A stretch of 64,000 nt of DNA from positions 620,001 through 684,000 of the forward strand of contig NZ_PJNE01000001.1 in assembly GCF_002846495.1 (NCBI RefSeq), given 5' to 3'. Both the position numbers and the translations under genes were made by a program. Positions 35,304-44,340 of this stretch are shown here, in pieces (within the stretch, counting starts at the first letter, position 1; every line of letters starts with the position of its first letter). A model generated the notes under the pieces. The model was given only the letters and a program-made list of their open reading frames with translations, did no database searches and had not been told where the DNA came from. This stretch comes from Phycicoccus duodecadis. Its GTDB lineage: Bacteria; Actinomycetota; Actinomycetes; Actinomycetales; Dermatophilaceae.

Positions 35304-36434
35304 TCAGAGCACCACGAGGTCGTCGCGGTGCACGACCTCGCGCTGGTAGGCGGGGCCCAGCTCGCGGGCCAGGTCGCGGGTCGTACGCCCCAGGAGCCGC
35401 GGCAGCTCACCCGAGGCGTAGGTCACGAGCCCGCGGGCGATCACGGTGCCGTCGGCCGCGCACAGGTCGACCGGGTCCCCGGCCGCGAACGATCCGGTGA
35501 CGGCCGTGATACCGGCGGGCAGCAGCGAGGTGCGCCGCTGGGTGAGCGCGACGACCGCCCCGTCGTCGAGGACGAGGGTCCCGCGGGCCGTGGTGGCGTG
35601 GGCCAGCCAGCGCTTGCGCGAGGCCCGGGTGGCGGCCGCGGGGGCGAACACGGTGCCGACGTCGGCCCCGGCCAGCGCGTCCTCGACGTCCGGGAGCCGG
35701 GTCAGCAGGGTCGGGATGCCCGCGGCCCCCGCGATCCCGGCCGCCTCGACCTTGGTCACCATCCCGCCGCTGCCCACGGCCGAGCCGGTGCCCCCGATGG
35801 TCACGGCCTCGAGGTCCGCCGTGGTCGCCACGAACGGCACCCGGCGCGAGCCCGCCCGTGACGGCGGCCCGTCGTGGAGGGCGTCGACGTCGGTGAGCAG
35901 CACCAGGCCGTCGGCCCCGACCAGGTCGGCCACCAGGGCGGCGAGCCGGTCGTTGTCGCCGAAGCGGATCTCGTGGGTGGCCACGGTGTCGTTCTCGTTG
36001 ACGATGGGCACCACCCCCAGCTCGAGCAGCCGCTCGAGGGTGCGCCGGGCGTTCGTGTAGTGCGCGCGGCGGGTGGTGTCGTCGGCGGTCAGCAGGACCT
36101 GGCCCACGGTGAGGCCGTGGCGCGAGAAGGCCGCCTGGTACGCCGCCACGAGCGCCCCCTGCCCCACGCTGGCGGCTGCCTGCTGGGTCGCGAGGTCCGT
36201 GGGCCGCCGCTCGAGCCCCAGCGGGCCGATGCCGGCCGCGATGGCTCCCGACGAGACCAGGACCACCTGGGCGCCGTCGGCGCGCCGCGCGGCCAGGACG
36301 TCGACCAGCGCCGTGAGCGCCCCGAGGTCGAGGTGCCCGCCCTGCCCGCTCGTCAGCGACGACGAGCCGACCTTGACCACCAGGCGGCGGGCCCGCCCCA
36401 CGGCGGCGCGCAGGTCGGCGGCGGTGTCGGCCAC
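35304..36434 (-). CDS. proB: Glutamate 5-kinase with C-terminal PUA domain
   Basis: A 376-residue enzyme: amino-acid-kinase domain with VVKVGSSSLTSG, LVSSGAIAAGIGPLGL, VNENDTVATHEIRFGDND (glutamate site) and GTGSAVGSGGMVTKVEAA; then a PUA domain from about residue 285 (GTLVLDDGAVVAL to RGLVTYAS). It phosphorylates glutamate as the first, proline-inhibited step of proline synthesis. The GTG start follows obgE by five bases, with GAGG just inside the end of obgE. Confidence 0.97.
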   Translation of the reverse strand: MADTAADLRAAVGRARRLVVKVGSSSLTSGQGGHLDLGALTALVDVLAARRADGAQVVLVSSGAIAAGIGPLGLERRPTDLATQQAAASVGQGALVAAYQAAFSRHGLTVGQVLLTADDTTRRAHYTNARRTLERLLELGVVPIVNENDTVATHEIRFGDNDRLAALVADLVGADGLVLLTDVDALHDGPPSRAGSRRVPFVATTADLEAVTIGGTGSAVGSGGMVTKVEAAGIAGAAGIPTLLTRLPDVEDALAGADVGTVFAPAAATRASRKRWLAHATTARGTLVLDDGAVVALTQRRTSLLPAGITAVTGSFAAGDPVDLCAADGTVIARGLVTYASGELPRLLGRTTRDLARELGPAYQREVVHRDDLVVL

Positions 36435-36439
36435 GGGCC

Positions 36440-37999
36440 TCAGCCCTCGTCGCCCGCGCCGGCCGGCTCGGTGGCCTCGCCCGGCTCGCGCACGTCGGCC
36501 CAGCGCCCGGCCCGGCGCTCCGCGGCCAGCTCGTCGCGGGCCACCGTCTGCGCGTCCTTGCGGGCGTGGAACTCGTCGCGCTTCTCGGCCCGGCTCTTGC
36601 GGCCGGAGTCCTCGAGGCGCATGTCGGTGCCGCGCGGGCCGCCGAGCAGCTCGGCGCCGGCCGACATCGTGGGCTCCCAGTCGAAGACGACCGCGTTGTC
36701 CTCGGGCCCGATGAGCACGGTCGAGCCGGCCACCGCCCCGGCCTTGAGCAGCGCGTCCTCGACGCCGAGGCGACCCAGGCGGTCGGCGAGGTAGCCGACG
36801 GCCTCGTCGTTGCTGAAGTCGGTCTGGCGGATCCAGCGCGTGGGCCGCTCGCCGAGGACGCGGAAGACCTCTCCCTCGGGGGTCGACTCACGACGCACGT
36901 GGAAGCCGCTGTCGTCGACGGCCCGCGGACGGACGACGACGCGGGGCCGCTCGATGACGCGGGACTCGATCTCGGCGCGGGCCTGCGTGACGTGCCGCGC
37001 CAGCGCGAAGGTGAGCTCCTTGAGGCCGGTGTGCGCGACCGCCGAGACGATGTGCACCTCGAGCCCGCGCTCCTCGAGCATGGGGCGCACCATCTCGGCC
37101 AGGTCGCGGGCCTCGGGCACGTCGGCCTTGTTGAGCACGACGATGCGGGTGCGCAGGGAGAGCGGCTCCCCGCCGAGGCTGTCGTCGGTGACGTACGCGG
37201 CCAGCTCGGCCTCGATGACGTCGAGGTCGGTGAGCGGGTCGCGCCCCGGCTCGAGGGTGGCGCAGTCGACGACGTGCGCCAGCACCGAGCAGCGCTCGAC
37301 GTGGCGCAGGAACTCCAGGCCGAGGCCCTTGCCCTCGCTGGCGCCGGGGATGAGCCCGGGGACGTCGGCGATGGTGAACCGGCCGCTGCCGGCGGTGACG
37401 ACGCCGAGGTTGGGGACCAGCGTCGTGAACGGGTAGTCGGCGATCTTCGGCTTGGCCGCCGACAGCACCGACACCAGCGAGGACTTGCCGGCCGACGGGA
37501 AGCCGATGAGCGCGACGTCGGCGAGCGACTTCAGCTCGAGGACGACGTCGAGGGCCTCCCCCGGCTCACCCAGCAGCGCGAACCCCGGCGCCTTGCGTCG
37601 CGGGCTGGCCAGCGCCTTGTTGCCGAGGCCGCCGCGCCCGCCCTGGGCCAGCGTGAAGCGGGTGTCGTGCCCCACCAGGTCGGCCAGCACCTCGCCGGCG
37701 GCGTCCTTGACGACGGTCCCTTCGGGGACCGAGAGCACCAGGTCGGCGCCGTCGGCGCCGTTGCGCTCGTCGCCGGCGCCGGGGCGGCCGTTCTCGGCCC
37801 GGCGGTGCGGCGTGTGGTGGTAGTCGAGCAGCGTCGTGGCCTGCGGGTCGACGGCCAGGACGACCGAGCCGCCCCGCCCGCCGTTGCCCCCGTCGGGGCC
37901 GCCGAGCGGCTTGAACTTCTCGCGCTTGACCGACGCGACCCCGTGCCCGCCGTTGCCGGCGGAGACGTGGAGGACGACGCGGTCGACGAAGGTCGCCAT
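36440..37999 (-). CDS. obgE: GTPase ObgE/CgtA
   Basis: A 519-residue Obg GTPase: glycine-rich N-terminal Obg fold ([24 protein letters not shown]), G domain with [12 protein letters not shown] (P-loop), DVPGLI (G3), LNKAD (G4) and SAVAHTG (G5), then an OCT domain (~343-425) and an acidic/basic C-terminal extension of about 70 residues, common in actinobacteria. It acts in late 50S assembly. It follows rpmA after a 15-bp hairpin terminator (38028-38062), so its transcription relative to rplU-rpmA is partly uncoupled. Confidence 0.97.
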   Translation of the reverse strand: MATFVDRVVLHVSAGNGGHGVASVKREKFKPLGGPDGGNGGRGGSVVLAVDPQATTLLDYHHTPHRRAENGRPGAGDERNGADGADLVLSVPEGTVVKDAAGEVLADLVGHDTRFTLAQGGRGGLGNKALASPRRKAPGFALLGEPGEALDVVLELKSLADVALIGFPSAGKSSLVSVLSAAKPKIADYPFTTLVPNLGVVTAGSGRFTIADVPGLIPGASEGKGLGLEFLRHVERCSVLAHVVDCATLEPGRDPLTDLDVIEAELAAYVTDDSLGGEPLSLRTRIVVLNKADVPEARDLAEMVRPMLEERGLEVHIVSAVAHTGLKELTFALARHVTQARAEIESRVIERPRVVVRPRAVDDSGFHVRRESTPEGEVFRVLGERPTRWIRQTDFSNDEAVGYLADRLGRLGVEDALLKAGAVAGSTVLIGPEDNAVVFDWEPTMSAGAELLGGPRGTDMRLEDSGRKSRAEKRDEFHARKDAQTVARDELAAERRAGRWADVREPGEATEPAGAGDEG

Positions 38000-38027
38000 C
38001 GGTACTGCTCCTGACTGCTGGGGATGC

Positions 38028-38062
38028 GTGAGGGGCGGGCCGAATCGCGGCCCGCCCCTCAC
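38028..38062 (-). terminator. 15-bp hairpin between rpmA and obgE
   Basis: GTGAGGGGCGGGCCG (38028-38042) pairs perfectly with 38048-38062 across a 5-nt loop. It lies in the 101-bp gap after rpmA, probably ending most rplU-rpmA transcripts and attenuating read-through into obgE-proB. Confidence 0.8.
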
Positions 38063-38100
38063 GACGTGGTGCGTGGTGCCGGGCGAGGCCCGGCGTCGCG

Positions 38101-38367
38101 TCAGCGCGCGGCGGTCTCCACCGGCGTGATGTTGACGGTCTTGCGACCGCGCTTGGCGCCGAAGGTCACCGCACCCGCGACGAGCGCGAACAGGGTGTCG
38201 TCGCCGCCGCGGCCGACGCCGTCGCCGGGGTGGAAGTGCGTGCCGCGCTGGCGGACGATGATCTCGCCGGCCTTGACAACCTGGCCGCCGTAGCGCTTGA
38301 CGCCGAGGTACTGGGCGTTGCTGTCACGACCGTTGCGAGTCGAGGACGCACCCTTCTTGTGTGCCAT
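38101..38367 (-). CDS. rpmA: 50S ribosomal protein L27
   Basis: An 88-residue L27 with the canonical start [19 protein letters not shown] and the conserved [20 protein letters not shown] core. L27's N-terminus reaches the peptidyl-transferase centre. There is no N-terminal extension needing cleavage, unlike in Firmicutes. It is 38 bases downstream of rplU, the universal rplU-rpmA-obgE order. Confidence 0.98.
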   Translation of the reverse strand: MAHKKGASSTRNGRDSNAQYLGVKRYGGQVVKAGEIIVRQRGTHFHPGDGVGRGGDDTLFALVAGAVTFGAKRGRKTVNITPVETAAR

Positions 38368-38405
38368 GTCTGTTCAGTCCTGTCCGTGAGGTCCGAGCGC
38401 GGGGC

Positions 38406-38714
38406 TCAGGCGTCGATCGCCGTGATCTTGACCTGGGTGAGCGGCTGGCGGTGGCCCTGCCGCTTGCGGTACCCGGTCTTGTTCTTGTACTTCAGGATCG
38501 TGATCTTCGGCCCCTTGGCGGCCTTGACCACCTCGGCCGTGACCTTGACCTTCGCGAGCTTGGAGGCATCGCTCGTGACCGTCCCGCCGTCGACGACGAG
38601 CAGCGGCTGCAGCTGGATCTCGTCACCGGCGACACCGGAGGTCTTGTCGATGAGCAGGACGTCGCCGACGGAGACCTTCTCCTGGCGACCACCCGCGCGC
38701 ACAATCGCGTACAC
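38406..38714 (-). CDS. rplU: 50S ribosomal protein L21
   Basis: A 102-residue L21, starting at GTG with [18 protein letters not shown] and ending with the conserved [18 protein letters not shown] segment that binds 23S rRNA. Longer in-frame extensions upstream are leader sequence, not protein. AGGAAGTGAG precedes the start. The promoter TTGGGC-N17-TACTCT (38815-38843) leaves a 5' leader of about 95 bases, which may carry autoregulation as in other L21 leaders. Confidence 0.98.
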   Translation of the reverse strand: MYAIVRAGGRQEKVSVGDVLLIDKTSGVAGDEIQLQPLLVVDGGTVTSDASKLAKVKVTAEVVKAAKGPKITILKYKNKTGYRKRQGHRQPLTQVKITAIDA

Positions 38715-38814
38715 GTTCGATCTCACTTCCTGTTCGGGCGCGCTCTCTAGGACCGGCCGGTCGCTACCCCGTGGACGACACGGGACACCGACGCGGTGGG
38801 CGCACCGACCTCCA

Positions 38815-38843
38815 AGAGTACCGGCGGGCGGGGCGGCGCCCAA
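38815..38843 (-). promoter_or_regulatory. Promoter of rplU-rpmA (TTGGGC-N17-TACTCT)
   Basis: On the minus strand TTGGGC and TACTCT are 17 bases apart, the same -35 and spacing as the tRNA-Ala promoter. It lies inside the rne terminator hairpin, so the two elements share DNA. Confidence 0.6.
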
Positions 38844-38861
38844 ATCTCGGGGGCGCCGCCC
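38831..38861 (-). terminator. Terminator after rne
   Basis: GGGCGGCGCCC (38831-38841) pairs with 38851-38861 around a 9-nt loop, and the stem can be lengthened outward with one bulge. It lies directly downstream of the rne stop codon. Confidence 0.7.
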
Positions 38862-38869
38862 GCCCGGGG

Positions 38870-41866
38870 TCAGCTCTGCGGGGTGCTGAGGGTGTCGTCG
38901 GGCGCGCCCGACGACTCGACGGGCGGGGGCGGGCCGGCGGGTGCGACGACCCGGCCACGCTTGCGGCGGGGGCGCCCCGTGGTGATCGGTGCGGCCTCCT
39001 GGACGGGGGCCGGCTCGGGAGCAGGCGCAGAGGCCTGCTCGGGGGCCGGCGCCGACACGGGGGCCTCGACGTGCGCCTCGACCGCGGCCTCGACGTCGGC
39101 GGCGACGTCGGCCGCCAGCTGCTCGGCGGCCTCGGAGACCTCGCCGTGCTCACCGTGCTCGGCGTGCTTGAGCGCGGCCGCGTGGGCGGCGGCGGCGATC
39201 TGCGCAGCGGTGGGCCCGTTCTGCTTGCGGTCCTCGGCGGCGGCACCGTGGTGTCCACCGCCGGAGCCGCTGCCCTGGCCGCCGTTGCCCTGACCACCGC
39301 CGCTGCCCCCGGAGCCGGCGTTGCCGCCTCGACCACCGGAGCCACCCCGCGCACCGCGACCCGCGCGCGAGGAACCCTGGCTCTCGGCCGAGCCGTTGCC
39401 GCGCTCGATGGGCTCGGTGTGCACGACGATGCCGCGCCCCGCGCAGTGCTCGCAGGTCTCGGAGAAGACCTCGATCAGGCCCGAACCCACCCGCTTGCGG
39501 GTCATCTGGACCAGGCCCAGCGAGGTGACCTCGGCGACCTGGTGCTTGGTGCGGTCGCGCCCGAGGCACTCGAGCAGCCGCCGCACGACCAGGTCGCGGT
39601 TGGCCTCCAGCACCATGTCGATGAAGTCGATGACGATGATGCCGCCGATGTCGCGCAGCCGCAGCTGGCGGACGATCTCCTCGGCGGCCTCGAGGTTGTT
39701 CTTGGTCACCGTCTCCTCGAGGTTGCCCCCGGAGCCGACGAACTTGCCGGTGTTGACGTCGACGACCGTCATCGCCTCGGTGCGGTCGATGACCAGCGAG
39801 CCGCCCGAGGGCAGCCACACCTTGCGGTCCATCGCCTTGGCGATCTGCTCGTCGATGCGGTGGGCCGCGAACACGTCGTCGTCCGAGGTCCAGCGGCTGA
39901 CCCGCTGCGCCAGGTCGGGCGCGACGTCCTCGACGTACTCGCTGACCTCGCCCCAGGCCTTCTCGCCCGAGACCACCAGGGAGGCGAAGTCCTCGGTGAA
40001 CACGTCGCGGATGACGCGGATGGTCAGGTCGGGCTCTCCGTGCAGCAGCGCCGGGGCGCCCCCACCGCCGGACTTCTTGGCCCGGGCCGCCTCGGCCTTG
40101 CTCTGGATGCGCTCCCACTGCTTGGTGAGGCGCTCGACGTCGGCGGTCAGCTCGGCCTCCGAGGCGCCCTCGGCGGCCGTCCGCACGATGACGCCGGCGC
40201 CGTCGGGCACGACCTCCTTGAGGATGGCCTTGAGCCGGGCGCGCTCGGTGTCGGGCAGCTTGCGCGAGATGCCGGTCATCGAGCCCTCGGGCACGAAGAC
40301 CACGTAGCGACCGGGCAGGCTGATCTGCGAGGTCAGGCGGGCACCCTTGTGGCCGATGGGGTCCTTGGTGACCTGCACCAGCACGGTGTCGCCGGAGGAC
40401 AGCGCGTTCTCGATGCGCTTGGCCTGGCCACCCTCGAGACCGGCGGCGTCCCAGTTGACCTCCCCGGCGTACAGGACGGCGTTGCGGCCCTTGCCGATGT
40501 CGACGAACGCGGCCTCCATCGAGGGCAGCACGTTCTGGACCCGGCCGAGGTAGACGTTGCCGGCCATCGAGGCCGTGGTCTCGCGCGAGACGTAGTGCTC
40601 GACCAGCACGCCGTCCTCGAGGACCCCGATCTGGGTGCGGCCGTCGCGGCCGCGCACGATCATCGAGCGCTCGACGCTCTCGCGGCGGGCCAGGAACTCG
40701 GCCTCGGTGATGATGGTGCGGCGCCGGCCGGCCTCGCGGCCCTCGCGGCGGCGCTGCTTCTTGGCCTCGAGACGCGTGGAGCCCTTGACCGCGGTCGGCT
40801 CGTCGCGCTCGCTGCGCGGCTCGCGGACCCGGGTGACGGTGCCGGGCGGGTCGTCGCCGTCGCCCCCGGAGGATCCGCGGCGACGCCGACGGCGCCGGCG
40901 GCTGGAGGTGGACTCGTCGTCGCCGTCGTCGGCGGCGTCGTCCTGTCCCTTGGGGCCCGAGCCGCCCCGGCCACGGCCCTCGGCGGGTGCCTCGTCGGAG
41001 CGGGCCTCGCCGTCGTCCTGGCCCTCGCCCTTGCCGCGGCCACGGCGGCCACGGCCACCCCGGCGGCGGCGCCGCGAGCCGGGGTCGTCCGCGCCCTCGG
41101 CGTCACCGGAGTCGTCGCGCTCGTCGCGTGCCGTGGCCTCGACGTCGGTGTCGTCGGCGGCGGGGGCGGCGGCCGCGGCAGGGCCGTCGACCGCGGCCTC
41201 GCGGGCCGCGGGCGCCTCGGCGGGCTTGTCGGTGGGCGCCTGCACCGGGGCGGTGGCGCGCCGGCGGCGCGGCACCACGGTGGTCTCGGGCGCCTGGAAG
41301 AGCAGTCCGAAGCCGACGGCCGGCGGGGTCGCGGCCGGCTCGGCAGCCTCCTCGTCCTCGTCCTCGGCCACGGGCTCGGGCTCGACCACGGGGTCGGCGA
41401 GCGCCTCGGCGGCGGGCTCGGCCACGGCGGCCTTGGCCCGGCGGCTGCCCCGCTTGCGGGGCGTGGTGGGAGCGTCGGCCTCGGCGGCGGGCGTGTCGGT
41501 GGACGGCGCGTCGGTGGACGGCGCGTCGGCGAGCACCGGGGCGTCGGCACCGTCGGGAGCCTCGACGGGCAGCGTGTCGGCCGCCTTGCCCTTGGCCTTG
41601 CCGGGGGCCTTCTTGGCGGCCTTGCGGGCGGTCTTCTTCGCGGGCTTCTCGGCGGCCGCCTCGGTCGCGGCCTCGACCGGGGCGTCGGCACCCGGAGCGT
41701 CGGTGGGGGCCGGCGCGGGCGCGGAGGCCTTGGTGGTGGCCCGCTTGCGTGCCGCCCGCTTGCGCGGGGCGGGGCCGGCGTCACCGTCGGTGGCGGGGGC
41801 GGCGTCCACCGGGAGCGCGCCGGAGGCGGGTGCTTCGGGGGTCGTCGTGTCGTGGTCGGATGCCAT
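38870..41866 (-). CDS. rne: Ribonuclease E/G, actinobacterial type
   Basis: A 998-residue RNase E/G. The catalytic core (~residues 390-850) has an S1 domain ([21 protein letters not shown]), the Mg-binding aspartates in [12 protein letters not shown] and IIVIDFIDM, and the zinc-link [11 protein letters not shown]. It is flanked by a ~380-residue N-terminal arm of alternating Ala/Pro/Glu and Lys/Arg blocks and a ~150-residue Gly/Ala-rich C-terminal arm; such arms are expected to be disordered and to bind RNA and partners. It initiates mRNA decay and rRNA processing. AAAGG precedes the ATG, and a small hairpin lies in the leader (41951-41970). Confidence 0.96.
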   Translation of the reverse strand: MASDHDTTTPEAPASGALPVDAAPATDGDAGPAPRKRAARKRATTKASAPAPAPTDAPGADAPVEAATEAAAEKPAKKTARKAAKKAPGKAKGKAADTLPVEAPDGADAPVLADAPSTDAPSTDTPAAEADAPTTPRKRGSRRAKAAVAEPAAEALADPVVEPEPVAEDEDEEAAEPAATPPAVGFGLLFQAPETTVVPRRRRATAPVQAPTDKPAEAPAAREAAVDGPAAAAAPAADDTDVEATARDERDDSGDAEGADDPGSRRRRRGGRGRRGRGKGEGQDDGEARSDEAPAEGRGRGGSGPKGQDDAADDGDDESTSSRRRRRRRRGSSGGDGDDPPGTVTRVREPRSERDEPTAVKGSTRLEAKKQRRREGREAGRRRTIITEAEFLARRESVERSMIVRGRDGRTQIGVLEDGVLVEHYVSRETTASMAGNVYLGRVQNVLPSMEAAFVDIGKGRNAVLYAGEVNWDAAGLEGGQAKRIENALSSGDTVLVQVTKDPIGHKGARLTSQISLPGRYVVFVPEGSMTGISRKLPDTERARLKAILKEVVPDGAGVIVRTAAEGASEAELTADVERLTKQWERIQSKAEAARAKKSGGGGAPALLHGEPDLTIRVIRDVFTEDFASLVVSGEKAWGEVSEYVEDVAPDLAQRVSRWTSDDDVFAAHRIDEQIAKAMDRKVWLPSGGSLVIDRTEAMTVVDVNTGKFVGSGGNLEETVTKNNLEAAEEIVRQLRLRDIGGIIVIDFIDMVLEANRDLVVRRLLECLGRDRTKHQVAEVTSLGLVQMTRKRVGSGLIEVFSETCEHCAGRGIVVHTEPIERGNGSAESQGSSRAGRGARGGSGGRGGNAGSGGSGGGQGNGGQGSGSGGGHHGAAAEDRKQNGPTAAQIAAAAHAAALKHAEHGEHGEVSEAAEQLAADVAADVEAAVEAHVEAPVSAPAPEQASAPAPEPAPVQEAAPITTGRPRRKRGRVVAPAGPPPPVESSGAPDDTLSTPQS

Positions 41867-41950
41867 GTGCGGGCCTTTCGTCGCCCGTGGCCGACGCCCA
41901 CACCGGGTCCGCCGGGGCGGATCCACGCCGACCGCGGTGTGCGATCGCAT

Positions 41951-41970
41951 CGTGTGGAGGAACCCACACG
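41951..41970 (-). promoter_or_regulatory. Short hairpin in the rne leader region
   Basis: CGTGTGG-N6-CCACACG, 85 bases before the rne ATG. rne messages are autoregulated through 5' leader structures in other bacteria; this may be such an element or just an end signal for the upstream DUF2344 gene. Confidence 0.35.
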
Positions 41971-42013
41971 GAAGTCTGCTGCTTGCCCCGGGTCGGTTCG
42001 CGCGGGCGGCGCG

Positions 42014-42772
42014 TCACCTACCGGGACCGGCGGCCTCCCTGTCGGTGGCCAGTGGATCGGCCACCCCGTCGTCCGCTTCGAGCAGCGGGCCCTGTGCGAG
42101 CCGGGTCACCAACGGTGGGACCGGCGCCGCGAACCCGGTGACTGCCCGGAGAGCGGTCAGGATGTCGTCGGGGCGTACGGACGGTGTGGTGTGCCGTACG
42201 ACCATCCGCAGTATCGCACACCCGGCCTCGTCGACCCCGCTCACCTGCATCCTCAGCACCGCCTCGCGCGTGTCGAACGTGCGCGGGCCGTTCTTGAAGG
42301 TGCGTGTCGTCTCGGCGCGATCGGTGGCCAGGTAGGCGGCCACGGCGGCCCGGACCTCGTCGGGGTCGGCGCCCCGCACGACCAGGTGCCAGTCGCTGGC
42401 CTCGAGCCGGTCGGCGAGCGCCCCCGGGCCGGCCTCGACCACGTCGACGATGTCGAGACCCTCCGGCAGGGCCTCGTCGAGCGCCTCGCGCACGGCGGCG
42501 GGGTCGACCCGCTCGGTGACCCGCACCTCGAAGTACTCGGCCTCGCTGGCGGTACCGGTGGGGGCCGCGTTGGCGTAGGAGATCAGCGGGTGCGGGTGGA
42601 AGCCGGCCGAGAAGGCCATCGGCACGCCGGCGCGGCGCAGGGCCCGCTCGAGCGCCCGGGAGAAGTCCCGCGTCGAGGAGAACCGCAGCCGCCCACGCTT
42701 GGCGTAGCGGATGCGCAGCTTCTGCACGGCCGGGGGCGGTGGGGGTCCCTCGGGGGTGCGCTGGGGGGCCAT
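42014..42772 (-). CDS. TIGR03936/DUF2344 radical-SAM-associated protein
   Basis: A 252-residue protein of the DUF2344 family: LRIRYAKRGRLRFSSTRDF, LRRAGVPMAFSAGFHPHP and TASEAEYFEV are its signatures. It usually lies beside, or is fused to, the B12-binding radical-SAM protein of the TIGR03960 family, found here at 44341-46320. Function is unknown; RNA or tRNA modification has been suspected from its position beside rne. The ATG has TACGCT six bases upstream, so it likely has its own leaderless promoter. Confidence 0.88.
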   Translation of the reverse strand: MAPQRTPEGPPPPPAVQKLRIRYAKRGRLRFSSTRDFSRALERALRRAGVPMAFSAGFHPHPLISYANAAPTGTASEAEYFEVRVTERVDPAAVREALDEALPEGLDIVDVVEAGPGALADRLEASDWHLVVRGADPDEVRAAVAAYLATDRAETTRTFKNGPRTFDTREAVLRMQVSGVDEAGCAILRMVVRHTTPSVRPDDILTALRAVTGFAAPVPPLVTRLAQGPLLEADDGVADPLATDREAAGPGR

Positions 42773-42778
42773 CCGGCC

Positions 42779-42784
42779 AGCGTA
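42779..42784 (-). promoter_or_regulatory. -10 hexamer TACGCT of the DUF2344 gene
   Basis: TACGCT on the minus strand followed by six bases and the ATG at 42772. Confidence 0.55.
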
Positions 42785-42823
42785 GGAGCGGCCCCCGCCC
42801 CGAGGCGAATCGGGCACCGGATG

Positions 42824-42893
42824 CACGGATCGAGGCGTGCTTCCCGGCGATCGGCACGGATCCGTGGTTCCTCCGCCGCATCCGCCACGGATC
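42824..42893. promoter_or_regulatory. Three CACGGATC direct repeats spaced exactly 31 bp apart
   Basis: CACGGATC occurs at 42824, 42855 and 42886, each start 31 bases from the last, about three helical turns, so all lie on one face of the DNA. The middle copy extends to the perfect palindrome CACGGATCCGTG (42855-42866). The array lies 40 to 110 bases before the aminotransferase -10 element and just upstream of the divergent DUF2344 promoter. It looks like a cooperative regulator-binding array. Confidence 0.55.
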
Positions 42894-42932
42894 ACGGGGC
42901 GACCCGACTTCCGGCCGCACCCCCGGGATCAT

Positions 42933-42938
42933 TATCGT
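42933..42938 (+). promoter_or_regulatory. -10 hexamer TATCGT of the aminotransferase gene
   Basis: TATCGT then six bases then ATG at 42945; leaderless arrangement downstream of the CACGGATC array. Confidence 0.55.
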
Positions 42939-42944
42939 TCGAGC

Positions 42945-44312
42945 ATGACCGACACCGACCGCGCCCGCCTCGCCCGGCTCCTGTCCGCCGAGCAGGAGAC
43001 GTACAGCGCCGAGCACCCCCGCAGCCGCGAGCTGTTCGAGGCCGGGACCAACCTGTTCGGGCGCGTCCCCATGACGTGGATGAACAAGTGGAGCGGCGGC
43101 TTCCCGCTCTACCTCGACCACGCGCGCGGCAACCGCATCACCGACGTCGACGGCCACACCTACGTCGACTTCGCCCTCGGCGACACCGGCGCCATGGCCG
43201 GGCACTCCCCCGCCCCGACGACCGCGGCCGTGGCCCGGCGGATGGGCGAGCTGGGCGGCATCACCACCATGCTGCCCAGCGCAGACGCCCAGTGGGTCGG
43301 CGCCGAGCTGACCCGGCGGTTCGGGATGCCGCTCTGGAGCTTCACGCTGTCGGCGACCGATGCCAACCGGTGGGCGGTACGGCTGGCGCGGCTCGCGACG
43401 GGCCGCTCGAAGATCCTCGTCTTCGCGTACAGCTACCACGGCTCGGTCGACGAGACCTTCGCGATCACCGGCCCCGACGGCACCACCGTCTCGCGCCCGG
43501 GCAACGTCGCGCCGCCGGTGCCGCTCGACGTCACCACCCGCGCCGCCACCTGGAACGACCTCGCCTCGGTCGAGCGCCAGCTCGCGCACGGCGACGTCGC
43601 GGCCATCCTCACCGAGCCCGCGATGACCAACATCGGCATCGTCCTGCCCGAGCCCGGCTTCCTCGAGGGCCTGCGCGAGCTCGCCACCCGCTACGGCGCG
43701 CTGCTGATGATCGACGAGACCCACACCTTCTCGGCCGGCTGGGGCGGGGCGACCCGCGAGTGGGGCCTCGAGCCCGACCTCTTCGTCATCGGCAAGTCCA
43801 TCGGCGGCGGCATCCCGTGCGGTGCGTACGGCATCTCCGAGGCCGTGGCGGCGGCCGTGACGGGCCACACCGACACCGGCGAGGCCGACATCATCGACGT
43901 CGGCGGGGTCGGCGGCACCCTGGCCGGCAACGCCCTCTCCACGGCCGCGATGCGCGCGACCCTCGACGAGGTCCTCACGGAGGACGCCTTCGCCCACATG
44001 ACCGCCCTCGCCACCGCGTTCACCGAGGGGGTGCAGGGCGTGCTCGACGAGTACGACGTGCCGTGGTCGGTGAGCCGCCTCGGGGCGCGCTCGGAGTACC
44101 GCTTCGCGCGCCCGGCGCCCCGCAGCGGCGAGGAGTCGGCCGCGGCCCACGACGACGACCTCGACGCCTACCTGCACCTCGCCATGTGCAACCGCGGCAT
44201 CCTCATGACGCCGTTCCACAACATGGCGCTGATGTGCCCCGACACCACCCGCGACGACGTCGACCGGCACACCGCGGTCTTCCGCGAGGTCGTGGCCGCG
44301 CTCTACGACTGA
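42945..44312 (+). CDS. Class III PLP aminotransferase, glutamate-1-semialdehyde aminotransferase-like
   Basis: A 455-residue fold-type I enzyme. The PLP lysine is in FVIGKSIGGGIPCGAYG, the cofactor aspartate in LLMIDETHTFSAGWGG, and YSYHGSVDE is the phosphate-side loop. Compared with GSA aminotransferase (HemL) the core is similar, but no haem gene is nearby and the active-site string LSATDANRWAVRLAR differs from the usual T-G-S/T-E-A pattern. The substrate is probably another amino compound. It lies on the plus strand between two normally adjacent minus-strand genes and has its own promoter and iterated upstream repeats, suggesting insertion and dedicated regulation. Confidence 0.86.
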   Translation: MTDTDRARLARLLSAEQETYSAEHPRSRELFEAGTNLFGRVPMTWMNKWSGGFPLYLDHARGNRITDVDGHTYVDFALGDTGAMAGHSPAPTTAAVARRMGELGGITTMLPSADAQWVGAELTRRFGMPLWSFTLSATDANRWAVRLARLATGRSKILVFAYSYHGSVDETFAITGPDGTTVSRPGNVAPPVPLDVTTRAATWNDLASVERQLAHGDVAAILTEPAMTNIGIVLPEPGFLEGLRELATRYGALLMIDETHTFSAGWGGATREWGLEPDLFVIGKSIGGGIPCGAYGISEAVAAAVTGHTDTGEADIIDVGGVGGTLAGNALSTAAMRATLDEVLTEDAFAHMTALATAFTEGVQGVLDEYDVPWSVSRLGARSEYRFARPAPRSGEESAAAHDDDLDAYLHLAMCNRGILMTPFHNMALMCPDTTRDDVDRHTAVFREVVAALYD

Positions 44313-44318
44313 GCCGGC

Positions 44319-44338
44319 CGGCCCGGGGCGCCGGGCCG
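44319..44338. terminator. Bidirectional hairpin between convergent aminotransferase and radical-SAM genes
   Basis: CGGCCCGG-GGCG-CCGGGCCG fills the 28-bp gap between the two stop codons. Confidence 0.65.
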
Positions 44339-44340
44339 TG

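Noticed and set aside
42945..44312. hemL (glutamate-1-semialdehyde aminotransferase of haem synthesis)
   Set aside because: The fold is related, but active-site strings differ and no haem genes are nearby, so a specific hemL call is not supported.
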